NCBI GenBank assembly: GCA_900548905.1
Contig: URMK01000045.1
Span: 1 to 54,757 of the forward strand
Direction of reading: 5' to 3'
DNA: 54,757 bases
From: an uncultured Lachnospiraceae bacterium
Lineage (GTDB): Bacteria > Bacillota > Clostridia > Lachnospirales > Lachnospiraceae
Shown here: in pieces, positions 34,782 to 43,838 of the stretch
How the letters are laid out: each line of letters begins with the position of its first letter
Numbering within the stretch: position 1 is the stretch's first letter
Position numbers and translations under genes: made by a program
The notes under the pieces: generated by a model
The model's database searches: none
Seen by the model: the letters and a program-made list of their open reading frames with translations, nothing else
Told to the model about the DNA's origin: nothing

Positions 34782-37700
34782 TTACCAGATTTTATCCGGT
34801 TTCCCCTGTGGTTTCCCGGCTTCCTCCAACGCTTTACGGGCCGACAGCCTTACAGCCAGTCCGGCCGGCTCCTCTTCCAGTTCCTGCAGCCGCTTTCTCC
34901 CTTGTGCATCCCCCAGGCCGGCCAGCGCCCTGCCGAGAATCAGCAGCAAGATCTGCAGCCTCTCTGTCAAAAGTTCCACCTGTCTGTCCGCCTTCAGACA
35001 ATCCCTGAATTCCGGTAAATCCGTCAGGCTGCGCAGCATGGGGATAAATTCCCGGGAAACTTCCGGATCGATTTCTTTACAATGCTCCGCCGCATAGGCG
35101 AAGCTTTCTATATAATGATAAATCCCCTTATGGATGTCCTCATAGTCCCTGTCTGCCGCAAGAAGCAGCTCCAGAACCTTCCGGAAAACAGGGAGGATGC
35201 ACCTTCTTCCGCTGCGTCCCAGCAGATTCAGGCGGTAAACCGTTTCCGGCATAACCCCATGATCCGGAAGGAGCTGTGCGCACATGGTGGAGCCTTTCCT
35301 TTCAGGGAGCTTGCCCCGGGAAAGTTCCCGGAATACGAAAGCGCTCATTTCCTCTGCCAGGTCATTGCCCACGGATGCACAGGTTTCTTTATTTTCATGC
35401 CACAGGCACAATTCCAGCAGACGGATACGCAGTTCCTCTTGTTCCGGCTTCCCCGGAACCTCCGCTTCCAGTCTTTTTCGCAGCAGCGGGAGCACTTCCC
35501 CGGAAGGAGCCGCCGCCACAGAAAGAATCTCGCTTTCTTCTTTCTCTTCATATAAAAAAGGAACATCCACCCAATGGCTTCTGGACGAAGCTGTTATAGC
35601 ATCCACCTGTTCCTTCAGCCGCTTACCATCCGCAGGGGAAGCAGAATACCCGTCCCCTTTTCCCCCTGTCCGGCAGGGTAGGGTAAGCGGATCATCTGTT
35701 AACTCCAGAAGGAAATGTCTTCTCTCTTCTGTATCCATCTGCTCCGGATATAACCCTCTTTTCAGGCTTTCTGCCAGGAGTCCTCCCAGCACGGCACCCT
35801 GATGCATGAGATCCGGCTGCATGCGGATACTGGGAAATACATTCCGTGTGGCGCTGACAGCTTTACCCGCCACATACAGTCCTTCTATCCGTCCGCCGTT
35901 CCTATCACAGGGAAGCAGGGCAGACAAAGGGATTTGTATTTGAACCTGAGGCGGAAGCATACCGCAGTATATTACATCGGCATCCAGCTTGCCCTTGGGA
36001 TCGTAGTTGGAATAACAGGTATACAGCCCGTCGGGATATGTCCGGTATTGCATTAAATCCTGCAAATTTACCGTGTAGCGCCCCTTTATATGACGGCTTT
36101 CTCTCATACTTACATACATCCCATGATCCAGGGTGGCTTCGCCGCGCCGCCTTCCCAGCAGAACAAAACGGGTGAAATCCTCGGGATCCGCGGCGATTAC
36201 CATAGAAGAAAAATTGTTTTTATACCGGTTTACGTCCGTGTACTGGGCCAGAGACGCCCAATAGGTAATATAGTCCCTGGCGGAACCATATACCGCCTCC
36301 GCTCCGGAAAACACAGCCAAATCTCCGTCTCCCGTGGCATCAACCACCGCTTTTCCATAATAAGCATTGATTCCCGCGGGATTTTTGACTCCGTCCCCGC
36401 CTGCAGCGGCCACCCCTCTACAACAGCTGCCGCCCTCCGGCGTTTCTTCGCATATTGTCCCAAAAACAAGCTGCCCGAACCGGATTGTTACTCCGGCCTC
36501 CAGACAAAGCCGCGTGAGCACCTCCCCGCGGATTCCCGGATGGAAATCGTCCGTTTCACTCCATATTCCTTCCCGGCGCGGAAGTTTCAGAGGCCCTGCC
36601 ATCCGCTCCGTCTCCGAATCAATTTCACGTACATCGCGGAAACGGTTTCCAAACCAGTAGGTACTCACCCCTCCTACCGTGGAGGTCCCTCCCAGAGTAT
36701 ACTGCGTCTCCAGCAAAACCGTTTTCAGGCCGCCTCTCGCCCCATACAGGGCCGCCATAGCCCCCGCCGTTCCGCCGCCTGCCACAATCAAATCATATTC
36801 CTGTGTCTCACAGATTACCTCATTGGCTATGGGAAGGCATCTGTGACGCCCCTCCTCCGGTAACCCGTTACCTGTACGGATAGAAACGCGGACGGGGCCA
36901 TGAGAGGAATCCGGATCAGCACCCCTCTCTTCCCGGCCGGCGGAACTATCTTCCCGGATCGGAAATGGAACCCATTTCCCTGTCACCCGGCTGTTTTCCC
37001 GGCCCAGGCTGCCTCTTTCTTCCGCCGGCACCAAAGCCGGGCGGGGTGCAAAGCGCCCCAGCTCCAGGTAAGGAATTTCCTGTTTTATCCGGGCATAAAC
37101 AGCGGTTATGATCTCTCCCAGATGCGCTTGCCCGACAGACAGGAAAGAAGGCAGGGCAACCGTAAGGATCCCGTTTCCTTCCTCCCCCTGCAGGAAATAA
37201 GACAGTTCCTGCTCTTTCCATGGATGTGATAACTTCCATGGATGTGTTAACTTCCATGGATGTGTTAACTTCCATGGATGTGTTAACTTCCATGTGGCCC
37301 GGCCTTCTTTTTCCACCGTTTCGTTTTCCGGAAGCCCTCCCACAAGAGCCGTGTAGGTGGTATATCTATGGATGCGTGAGCTTCCATACGCCGGCGCAGG
37401 TGTTTTTTCCGTAGAAGCACCGGCTTCTTCCATGGATACGCAAGTTTCCATGGATGCGTCAGCTTCCATCCATGCGTCAGCTTCCATCCATACCTGCTCA
37501 CAGAGAATCCCGAACAGTCCGCCTTTCGCCGCCACCCGCAGAAGCTTTTTCCCGCTGCTGTCCCCGGACTTTTCTCCGGCGGGGGCACCGGTGTTTTCCT
37601 TCCATTCCCTGCAGTCCACGGGCCATACCCCATAAAGCAGCTTTATGCCGGCTTCCAGACAGCGCTCCTCCAGGCAGCGCTTGCCTTCGTCCGGCCTTAA

Positions 37701-37955
37701 CAGTCCGAGATTCCCTGTCCTTGCCTCTTTCGGGAAAAAGGCGCGTTCCTCTTTTGTCAGGCGATATTGGAAGGTCTGGCAGATTTCCTCTGCCAGACAG
37801 GTTCCCCGTACCGCCAATATTATTTTTTTACCCTGTTTTGCCAGTTCCAGTCCACGGCGCAGGGCCTGCAGCGTTCCGCTCAGAAACACATAGTCCGCTT
37901 CCCCGATGACCGGCAGTCCGCAAGCATGTCGGCTTGCGCATCCATGGTTATTCAT
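34782..37955 (-). CDS. Large FAD-dependent oxidoreductase with two domains
   Basis: The 1057-residue protein has an N-terminal part (1-380) that looks like a diverged first FAD-domain copy (EADYVFLSGTLQALRRGLELA). It lacks a clear GxGxxG motif. A canonical FAD domain follows: EYDLIVAGGGTAGAMAALYG from about residue 382, GGTSTVGGVSTYWFG and VVDATGDGDLAVFSGAEAVYG, as in the FAD_oxidored family. The last 250 residues are helical and repeat-like. Its start overlaps the GH13 stop by eight bases. Three repeat blocks lie in the N-terminal half. The substrate is unknown; oxidation of a sugar is plausible from the context. Confidence 0.75.
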   Translation of the reverse strand: MNNHGCASRHACGLPVIGEADYVFLSGTLQALRRGLELAKQGKKIILAVRGTCLAEEICQTFQYRLTKEERAFFPKEARTGNLGLLRPDEGKRCLEERCLEAGIKLLYGVWPVDCREWKENTGAPAGEKSGDSSGKKLLRVAAKGGLFGILCEQVWMEADAWMEADASMETCVSMEEAGASTEKTPAPAYGSSRIHRYTTYTALVGGLPENETVEKEGRATWKLTHPWKLTHPWKLTHPWKLSHPWKEQELSYFLQGEEGNGILTVALPSFLSVGQAHLGEIITAVYARIKQEIPYLELGRFAPRPALVPAEERGSLGRENSRVTGKWVPFPIREDSSAGREERGADPDSSHGPVRVSIRTGNGLPEEGRHRCLPIANEVICETQEYDLIVAGGGTAGAMAALYGARGGLKTVLLETQYTLGGTSTVGGVSTYWFGNRFRDVREIDSETERMAGPLKLPRREGIWSETDDFHPGIRGEVLTRLCLEAGVTIRFGQLVFGTICEETPEGGSCCRGVAAAGGDGVKNPAGINAYYGKAVVDATGDGDLAVFSGAEAVYGSARDYITYWASLAQYTDVNRYKNNFSSMVIAADPEDFTRFVLLGRRRGEATLDHGMYVSMRESRHIKGRYTVNLQDLMQYRTYPDGLYTCYSNYDPKGKLDADVIYCGMLPPQVQIQIPLSALLPCDRNGGRIEGLYVAGKAVSATRNVFPSIRMQPDLMHQGAVLGGLLAESLKRGLYPEQMDTEERRHFLLELTDDPLTLPCRTGGKGDGYSASPADGKRLKEQVDAITASSRSHWVDVPFLYEEKEESEILSVAAAPSGEVLPLLRKRLEAEVPGKPEQEELRIRLLELCLWHENKETCASVGNDLAEEMSAFVFRELSRGKLPERKGSTMCAQLLPDHGVMPETVYRLNLLGRSGRRCILPVFRKVLELLLAADRDYEDIHKGIYHYIESFAYAAEHCKEIDPEVSREFIPMLRSLTDLPEFRDCLKADRQVELLTERLQILLLILGRALAGLGDAQGRKRLQELEEEPAGLAVRLSARKALEEAGKPQGKPDKIW
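37222..37293 (-). repeat. 18-bp tandem repeat, 4 units, in the FAD oxidoreductase gene
   Basis: Three identical units and one with a single base change, type ATGGAAGTTAACACATCC. The host frame is shifted relative to the unit ATG, so it reads WKLTHP four times (residues about 221-245). Confidence 0.95.
37370..37387 (-). repeat. Single 18-bp repeat unit in the FAD oxidoreductase gene
   Basis: One unit, ATGGAAGCTCACGCATCC, again read out of phase (YGSSRIH). It lies between the two multi-unit arrays. Confidence 0.8.
37434..37487 (-). repeat. 18-bp tandem repeat, 3 units plus degenerate flank, in the FAD oxidoreductase gene
   Basis: Units ATGGAAGCTGACGCATGG, ATGGAAGCTGACGCATCC and ATGGAAACTTGCGTATCC are read in phase (MEADAW, MEADAS, METCVS). 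A longer degenerate copy (MEEAGAS) follows. Confidence 0.88.
37926..37943 (+). repeat. Probable inverted 18-bp repeat unit at the start of the FAD oxidoreductase gene
   Basis: ATGTCGGCTTGCGCATCC on the plus strand differs from the consensus at four positions and is followed by ATGG. It overlaps a hairpin (CGCAAGC/GCTTGCG). Orientation is opposite to the other arrays, so the assignment is tentative. Confidence 0.4.
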
Positions 37956-39447
37956 TCCAGTTAAAATCCTCTTCCAGGCTCAGCTTCTCCGCTTTCCCTG
38001 ATTTGTCAAGATAGGTTACCGTAAACATTTTTTCCTGTAAATCGGCATCCAGCCTGGCTTCCAGCCCCCGGCAGGACCAGACGATGCACAGCCGGGAGTC
38101 CGCCGTTTCCGGCAGGCTCATTTCGCCGTCAAAAACCGGATACGCATTGCGGAACTGCATCAGCCTGCATAACCGTTTTACAACCGGCTTTTGTACCAGT
38201 TTTTCTATTTCTTCCACCGTATAATCATGGCGGCTTATATTCCGGTCATATTGCGTCCTTTCCATGAGTTCATAATCATTTTCACCGGCCAGCAGCCCCA
38301 TATAATAGACCTGCGGGACACCCGGCGTAAAGAACTGGATGGCACGCGAAAGAAGATAACTGTCATCGTCCTCTCCCACAGCGGAATAGTAGGAGCAGTT
38401 TATCTGGTAAACCCGTTTTCCGCCAAGGGCTTTCCGGCTGTAATCCCACTTGAAATTAGCGCCGTACTCTTCCGTCCGGTCGATCACAGCCTGAAGATCT
38501 TCTTCGGAAAGCAAATCCTCCACATCCACGGTACCCAGTCCGTCATGGGTATCCAGGGTAGTATGCTGATTCTTAGGACAGATGGTGAGCCAATGGCGCA
38601 GCCTGCGGCTGCTGGCGCTGTACAGCGTATGCAGTACCATGACGGGAAGGACAAAATCATAAACGGCATAACCATGATCCGCAATTTTCTGCTGTACCGT
38701 ATAGTGGTCATGAATTTCAGGCAGCATGGATACCGTCGCATCCATGGAAACTGTCGTATCCATGGGAACCTTTTTTTCATCCAGGATCCCCTGTACCCGT
38801 TTCATCATATCCCACATTTCCGGTTCGATAAAAAAACAGGTGGTATCCAGCTTTTTCGTAGCGAATGCAAAGGCATCCAGACGTATCATGGCCGCCCCCT
38901 GATCCATCAGGAAACGCAGCGTTTTTTCCACAAACTGCCACGCCGTTTCCGATTCCAGGTTCAGATCCATCTGCTCGTCATCGAAGGTGCACCAGATCTT
39001 CTCCGTCGTGCCGTCGGCAAACCGGATCTCCTCGCAAGGTGCGCAGGGCTTACGTTTGTTCAGCAGCTCCACCTGCTCCTGTGTAGGCTCGCCGCCCGGC
39101 CAGAATTTCTGAAAACGCAGGAACATATCCGCGTATTCGGAATTTTCATGCTTTTCCAGAAAATCCAGGAACTCCGGGCTCCTTCTGGAAAGATGATTGA
39201 TCATGAAATCAAACATCAGCTCATAATCCGCCGCCAGAGCCCGGATATCCTCCCATGTGCCGAACGCAGGATCCACTTCCCTGTAATTGATTGGGGCAAA
39301 TCCCCGATCGCCGGAGGAAGGGAAAAAAGGGAGAATATGGATTCCATTGATTTCCCGTTTGAAATACGTATCCACCATCCGCTTTAACTCTTTTAAATTT
39401 TTTCCGAAGCTGTCCGCGTAGGTTATCAGCATAATTTTATTTTTCAT
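37948..39447 (-). CDS. GH13 subfamily 18 (sucrose phosphorylase-like) glycoside phosphorylase
   Basis: The 499-residue protein has the GH13 core: GIHILPFFPSSGDRGFAPINY, DFMINHLS, the nucleophile Asp191 in MIRLDAFAF, the acid/base Glu244 in LPEIHDHY and TTLDTHDGLG. The pattern is that of sucrose, sucrose-6-phosphate or glucosylglycerate phosphorylases, which release glucose-1-phosphate. The subfamily substrate cannot be told. Residues 229-240 are two 18-bp repeat units (MDTTVS, MDATVS), four residues before the acid/base. The stop overlaps the FAD oxidoreductase start. Confidence 0.88.
   Translation of the reverse strand: MKNKIMLITYADSFGKNLKELKRMVDTYFKREINGIHILPFFPSSGDRGFAPINYREVDPAFGTWEDIRALAADYELMFDFMINHLSRRSPEFLDFLEKHENSEYADMFLRFQKFWPGGEPTQEQVELLNKRKPCAPCEEIRFADGTTEKIWCTFDDEQMDLNLESETAWQFVEKTLRFLMDQGAAMIRLDAFAFATKKLDTTCFFIEPEMWDMMKRVQGILDEKKVPMDTTVSMDATVSMLPEIHDHYTVQQKIADHGYAVYDFVLPVMVLHTLYSASSRRLRHWLTICPKNQHTTLDTHDGLGTVDVEDLLSEEDLQAVIDRTEEYGANFKWDYSRKALGGKRVYQINCSYYSAVGEDDDSYLLSRAIQFFTPGVPQVYYMGLLAGENDYELMERTQYDRNISRHDYTVEEIEKLVQKPVVKRLCRLMQFRNAYPVFDGEMSLPETADSRLCIVWSCRGLEARLDADLQEKMFTVTYLDKSGKAEKLSLEEDFNWNE
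38728..38763 (-). repeat. 18-bp tandem repeat, 2 units, next to the GH13 catalytic acid/base
   Basis: Units ATGGATACGACAGTTTCC and ATGGATGCGACGGTATCC are in phase and encode MDTTVS-MDATVS, just ahead of LPEIH. These are the most diverged units in the window. Confidence 0.75.
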
Positions 39448-39464
39448 ATTTCGTTTCCTGTCTG

Positions 39465-40184
39465 TCAGTATTTATAGGTTTCAAAGAAGGTCTTAAACCA
39501 GGGATTGTAATAATTGGCAAATGCCATTTTAGCTTCCTTTAAGCGTGCATCGGCATCGGCTATCAGCTGGGGATTCACATGGCCGAAGGTATAGAAATCA
39601 TAATGCCTTGCCGTTATTTTCTCAAGCGTTTCAAACCAGGCTTCCTCACTGGAACCGATTTTCTCACTGAAGCCGCCCCATATAGCGTCTCCGGCCACCA
39701 GCAGACGGTATCCGCCGGCAGTGATGTCAAAGCTTACCGAGCCCATCGTATGCCCCGGTGTATACAGGGCTTCCATGGTAAAGCCGTCACCTTCCCAGGT
39801 ATCCCCCTCCCCAATCGTCCCGTCCACCGGACAGGGTACGGACTTTGTTCCGTACAGCAGGGCCGCGGAGGTTTTGACGCTGTCCCCTGTTTCCACCTGT
39901 TCCCTGTCCCGTTCATGCAGGAACAGCGCACAGCCGAATTCCTGTTTCCATAAATGGGCGGCGCCCACATGGTCATAATGGCCGTGGGTTCCCAGGATAA
40001 AACGGATTTGGGCAGGATCCACGCCTATTTTCTTTATATTTTCTTTTATCTGTTCATAACCTTCGGGCGTGCCGCAGTCAATAAGAAACCATCCTTCTTT
40101 TCCTTTCAGCAGATAAACGGCCGCATCAAAGAAATGCGTCAGACTGGGACCTCCCACCTGGTAAATATTCTTTAAAAGCTTCAT
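39465..40184 (-). CDS. MBL-fold metallohydrolase
   Basis: The 239-residue protein has the metal motif HGHYDH (His67-His72) in ILGTHGHYDHVGAAH. GHTMGSVSF, LLVAGDAIWGG and FGHVNPQ carry the remaining metal ligands. It belongs to the general beta-lactamase-fold hydrolases (esterase, lactonase or thioester hydrolase). A lactonase role after sugar oxidation by the FAD enzyme would be attractive, but this is speculation. The ATG overlaps the ROK kinase stop (ATGA). Confidence 0.85.
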   Translation of the reverse strand: MKLLKNIYQVGGPSLTHFFDAAVYLLKGKEGWFLIDCGTPEGYEQIKENIKKIGVDPAQIRFILGTHGHYDHVGAAHLWKQEFGCALFLHERDREQVETGDSVKTSAALLYGTKSVPCPVDGTIGEGDTWEGDGFTMEALYTPGHTMGSVSFDITAGGYRLLVAGDAIWGGFSEKIGSSEEAWFETLEKITARHYDFYTFGHVNPQLIADADARLKEAKMAFANYYNPWFKTFFETYKY

Positions 40185-41218
40185 TTTTTTACCCCATCTT
40201 CCATAGCCAGCGTCATTTTCAAGCTAAACCCTTCCGCACTGCGGTACAAATCCCGGTAAGCCTTAATCCCTACGGATATCGCCGCATAATCTCCGATCAG
40301 TTCTCCCAGGCTGGCGGGTACGATCCTGCATGCCTTACGGGAGACAGGCAGCGCTTCCTTTTCCAGGGTTTCCATCATTTTCTTATCCAGCACCTCTTTT
40401 TGCCTGCCATAGATACTGCCGATTACAATCATCTCCGGGTTCAGGATATCGATAAGTACGGAAAGCCCTCTTCCCAGATAGGTTCCTACCGTATCAAAAA
40501 TCTCCGCCGCAAGTTCATCGCCCTGTTCCAGCGCTTCGGCTATGGATTTGCTGGAGATGTCCCCCAGTTCTTCTTCGTTCCGGCAGAAAAGGGGACTCTT
40601 CCCTTCCCGCAGCGCCTCCTCGGCCTTCATCCTTCCCAGCTTGGCGATACCGCCGCCGCTGCAGAATCCCTCAAAGGATCCGTGTTTTCCGTAACCGAAG
40701 GGGCCTTCCTCCTCCATACGGATATGTCCTACTTCCCCGGCCATGCTGGTCGTCCCGCTGTAGAGCTCATTATTCAGGATCAGGCCAGCCCCCATTCCGG
40801 TACCGAAGGTCAGGAAAATCATATTTTTGCAGCCTTTCCCCGCTCCCATACTCCATTCGGCAAGCGCACAGGCATCCGCATCATTCTGCAGCATCACCGG
40901 GACGCCGAATGCTTTTTTCAAAGGCGTATAGATATCTGCCCTGTCCCATCCCGGCAGGTTGGGCGGGGACAGTATCAGGCCTTTTTGGGCATCCAGAGGC
41001 CCGCCGCAGGAAATACCGATGGACATCAGCTGCCACTCCGTGTTCCGGCTGAATTTTTCCCGGATGATCCTGATAAAGCTGTCCACAGCCCCGGCAAAAT
41101 CCTCCGTTTCTGTCTTCATCCGGACCTTATCAAGAAACTCGATATCGTCGGAATGCTGTCTTGCGAAGGATACCGCACATTTTGTTCCTCCTATATCTAT
41201 TCCTACCACTACCTGCAT
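40181..41218 (-). CDS. ROK-family sugar kinase
   Basis: The 345-residue kinase has the phosphate loop VVGIDIGGTKCAVSFA, the sugar-site DADACALAEWSMGAGKG and MIFLTFGTGMGAGLILN, then GEVGHIRME. The usual ROK zinc motif (CXCGXXGCXE) is replaced by GYGKHGSFEGFCSGGG, so zinc binding of the normal kind is lost. No DNA-binding domain is present. A longer frame starts at 41293; GGAGGTAACACA ahead of the ATG at 41218 fixes the start. It probably phosphorylates mannose, glucose or an amino sugar released by the cluster enzymes. Confidence 0.88.
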   Translation of the reverse strand: MQVVVGIDIGGTKCAVSFARQHSDDIEFLDKVRMKTETEDFAGAVDSFIRIIREKFSRNTEWQLMSIGISCGGPLDAQKGLILSPPNLPGWDRADIYTPLKKAFGVPVMLQNDADACALAEWSMGAGKGCKNMIFLTFGTGMGAGLILNNELYSGTTSMAGEVGHIRMEEEGPFGYGKHGSFEGFCSGGGIAKLGRMKAEEALREGKSPLFCRNEEELGDISSKSIAEALEQGDELAAEIFDTVGTYLGRGLSVLIDILNPEMIVIGSIYGRQKEVLDKKMMETLEKEALPVSRKACRIVPASLGELIGDYAAISVGIKAYRDLYRSAEGFSLKMTLAMEDGVKK

Positions 41219-41242
41219 TGTGTTACCTCCAATTTTTGATAT

Positions 41243-41278
41243 GCAGTAACGGCTGAGACTTGTCCGGACCGTTACTGC
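41243..41278 (-). repeat. Intercistronic hairpin between GH2 and ROK kinase genes
   Basis: GCAGTAACGG (41243-41252) and CCGTTACTGC (41269-41278) form a perfect 10-bp stem with a 16-base loop. A further GTTACTGTGCA follows at the GH2 stop. These share the GTTACTG word with the ends of the MITE-like element. Confidence 0.6.
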
Positions 41279-41282
41279 GCAG

Positions 41283-43838
41283 TTACTGTGCAAACCTGTC
41301 TAAACTGCTATATTCCATATTCAAAGCCTGCACGCAAGCCGCTTTCCATTCCCCATCTGTCAAAATCTGTCTTTCCTCTCCGGGGAGGAGCGTAAAATAA
41401 TTATCCTTCCAGTAAACCAGGCCTAACGGTTCCGTTACTACCCTCTTTTCATTGGTCAGAAACAAGAATAACGCCGGGCTTTTTCCGGTATTTTTTAATC
41501 GGATGCCCTTGTTGATCCCCTGTGCCGTAAGTACCGGCTTCTCCATTCTGAATACGGCTCCCAGATCACGTCCTTTTGTGAACAGATACTCATTCCCGGC
41601 CAGCATATCATCCTGTCCTTCGGCAAACAGTGCAAGCCGCAGAAGAAGGAGTTCCCCGTCCGTCCGGGCCAGAAGGAAACGCAGCTTTCCTATCCTGGAT
41701 GAATGCATGTTTATGGAATCCAAATGGAATACTTCTTCCTGGAGAAGCATGCCGGACATGTCGTACACCCGTGCCCGCACCTTTATGGGCCCGCGTCTAT
41801 CCCCCTCCGGCAGATTACAGGCCGCATGGATATCCGCCTCCAGCCATTCCTTCTCCCAAAGAGATGCCCCCTCAAAAGATGCGGTTACCAGATATGGCGC
41901 ATACGCTTTTTTCACCCCGTAGTAAGCAGGCTTCGGATTTCCGTAATAATCCAGGGAAGAGGTACAGTACAGATTGGGATAAGGTTCATTGAACTGCCAT
42001 GGGAAGGTGCCGCTGTTGTGAAAAGCACGGCGGCGGTTGCATTCCACCGCATATTTCAAACCTTCATACTGCATATACTGGCTGCCCTTCCTGATTTCCT
42101 CGATGTCCGAAAGCCCCCCGAAGGTTTCCTGTACCAGGGGTTCATTATTCCACCAGGCCCCCCTGTGAAAATAAACGGGATTGTCCTTGCCGGCAGGAAG
42201 GAAGTGCTCCGGCGCAGTGGTCCGGCGCAGCGCCTCATAATTGGTCATCCCTTCCACACCGAATTCGGAATGCAGCATACAGGTTCCCCGGTTATACAGT
42301 TCATATTGCTTATGCAGCCCCTGATGCTCCCAGGGCCCGTGTACATCGAAAAGCTCCTCCGGGCATTTCTCCAGATTTTCAAAGGAATTCAGGAATACGC
42401 CGCCGGAAGGCGAGGTGGGCAGCCATTTCCTTGTACCGTCCAGCCTTCTGACCTGTTCCCCCAACGTTCTTACCAGAGCGTTTTTCTCATCCAGGGGCGT
42501 GCCGTCCGGTTCCTGAAGCTCGTTCCCGCCGCACCAGACGGCAAGGGCCGTAAACCCTCTTTTCTGCCGGATTATGGATTCCGCCTGACTGCGCATAAAA
42601 TGAGTGTAGTTTTCCGCTTCCGAAGGGGTGTTGTCAATCCCGGAACTGGACAAAATAAATTCCTGCCACACCAGGATTCCTGCTTTGGCGCACAGCCGGT
42701 AAAAAATATCCCTCTCTATCAGACCGCCGCCCCATACCCTGAGAATATTCACGCCGGCTTCCTTCGCCAGCCGGATCAGGTGCACATAGGTATCCTCCGT
42801 TACGGCGCCGTACATAACATCTGCAGGCACCCAGTTATAGCCGTTCATATATATGGTTCTGCCGTTCAGACACAGGGTGAAGCTTCCTTCCTTTTCCCTT
42901 CCGGCAATCCCGTTTTCATTAGGAAGGAATTCCACGCTGCGGATTCCGGCATCCAGCTTCCGGCAGTCGGATACCCTGCCCTGTCTGTCAAGCAGATGTA
43001 CCTCAACCGGATACTCGTATGGCTCTCCCTGTCCGTTGCACCACCACAGGCGGGGTTCCTCTATGGTAAGGCAGATTCGGCATTTCCCATTTTCCACCGT
43101 TTCCCGGAACGGGGTATCGCCGAAGCTTCCTTCCGCCAGGCACCCGTCAGGGCAGTCGGCCTCCAGTTCCACATGAACCAGCGCCTGCGCCCCGTCCTCT
43201 GCTAAAACGGAATGCACATACACATCGGTCAGGATCGCTTCCCTATTTACCTTCAGGTATACATCCTGCCAGATTCCCTGATGGATCATACGCGGGCAGA
43301 AATCCCACCAGTAGGTCATTCTGGATTTGTGGGTAGATACCAGGCTGGTCTTTCCCACCTGTGGTTGCTCAAAGGGAGCCGGTTCCAGCACCACGGCCAG
43401 AAGGTTCTTTTCTCCCGGACAAAGCTTTCCGGTGACATCCACACTCCAGGGGACATACATCCCCTCCTGCTTTCCCAGGGATTCCCCGTTCAGGAAGATT
43501 TCCGAATTGTAGTCAATGCCCTCAAACACCAGCGTGAGCCGCTTACCTTCCAGACCACCAGGAACCAAAAACTCTTTCCTGTAAATCCAGGTTCTGTCCG
43601 GCACCCACTCCACCAGCAGGGAATTCCTTTCGTAATAAGGATCCGGCACCAGATTGTTTTCCCGCAGATCATGCAATACGCTGCCGGGCACCTTTGCCGG
43701 ATACCACCAACGCACGTCCGCCGTCCCGGGCATCACGGAATCCCTCCATACCCAGTCCATACCCACAAATTCCTTCATCTGCCAATCCGTACCGTTTAAA
43801 TCGATTCTGCCTTCCGGCCCTATTTGTTTCTCATCCAT
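41283..43838 (-). CDS. GH2 beta-mannosidase-like glycosidase
   Basis: The 851-residue enzyme has the GH2 layout: jelly-roll N-terminal domain (KVPGSVLHDLRENNLVPDPYY is typical of beta-mannosidases), immunoglobulin-like domain, TIM barrel and C-terminal beta-domains. The acid/base Glu is in AVWCGGNELQ (about residue 439) and the nucleophile Glu in LHSEFGVEG (about 523). HKSRMTYWWDFCPRM supports the mannosidase group. No signal peptide is seen. It would cut the core Man-beta-GlcNAc or beta-mannoside bonds after import. It overlaps the upstream kinase gene by 19 bases. Confidence 0.9.
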   Translation of the reverse strand: MDEKQIGPEGRIDLNGTDWQMKEFVGMDWVWRDSVMPGTADVRWWYPAKVPGSVLHDLRENNLVPDPYYERNSLLVEWVPDRTWIYRKEFLVPGGLEGKRLTLVFEGIDYNSEIFLNGESLGKQEGMYVPWSVDVTGKLCPGEKNLLAVVLEPAPFEQPQVGKTSLVSTHKSRMTYWWDFCPRMIHQGIWQDVYLKVNREAILTDVYVHSVLAEDGAQALVHVELEADCPDGCLAEGSFGDTPFRETVENGKCRICLTIEEPRLWWCNGQGEPYEYPVEVHLLDRQGRVSDCRKLDAGIRSVEFLPNENGIAGREKEGSFTLCLNGRTIYMNGYNWVPADVMYGAVTEDTYVHLIRLAKEAGVNILRVWGGGLIERDIFYRLCAKAGILVWQEFILSSSGIDNTPSEAENYTHFMRSQAESIIRQKRGFTALAVWCGGNELQEPDGTPLDEKNALVRTLGEQVRRLDGTRKWLPTSPSGGVFLNSFENLEKCPEELFDVHGPWEHQGLHKQYELYNRGTCMLHSEFGVEGMTNYEALRRTTAPEHFLPAGKDNPVYFHRGAWWNNEPLVQETFGGLSDIEEIRKGSQYMQYEGLKYAVECNRRRAFHNSGTFPWQFNEPYPNLYCTSSLDYYGNPKPAYYGVKKAYAPYLVTASFEGASLWEKEWLEADIHAACNLPEGDRRGPIKVRARVYDMSGMLLQEEVFHLDSINMHSSRIGKLRFLLARTDGELLLLRLALFAEGQDDMLAGNEYLFTKGRDLGAVFRMEKPVLTAQGINKGIRLKNTGKSPALFLFLTNEKRVVTEPLGLVYWKDNYFTLLPGEERQILTDGEWKAACVQALNMEYSSLDRFAQ

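Noticed and set aside
37222..37293. Regular repeats that could suggest a CRISPR array
   Set aside because: The 18-bp units are directly adjacent without spacers and lie inside an open reading frame; no cas genes are present.
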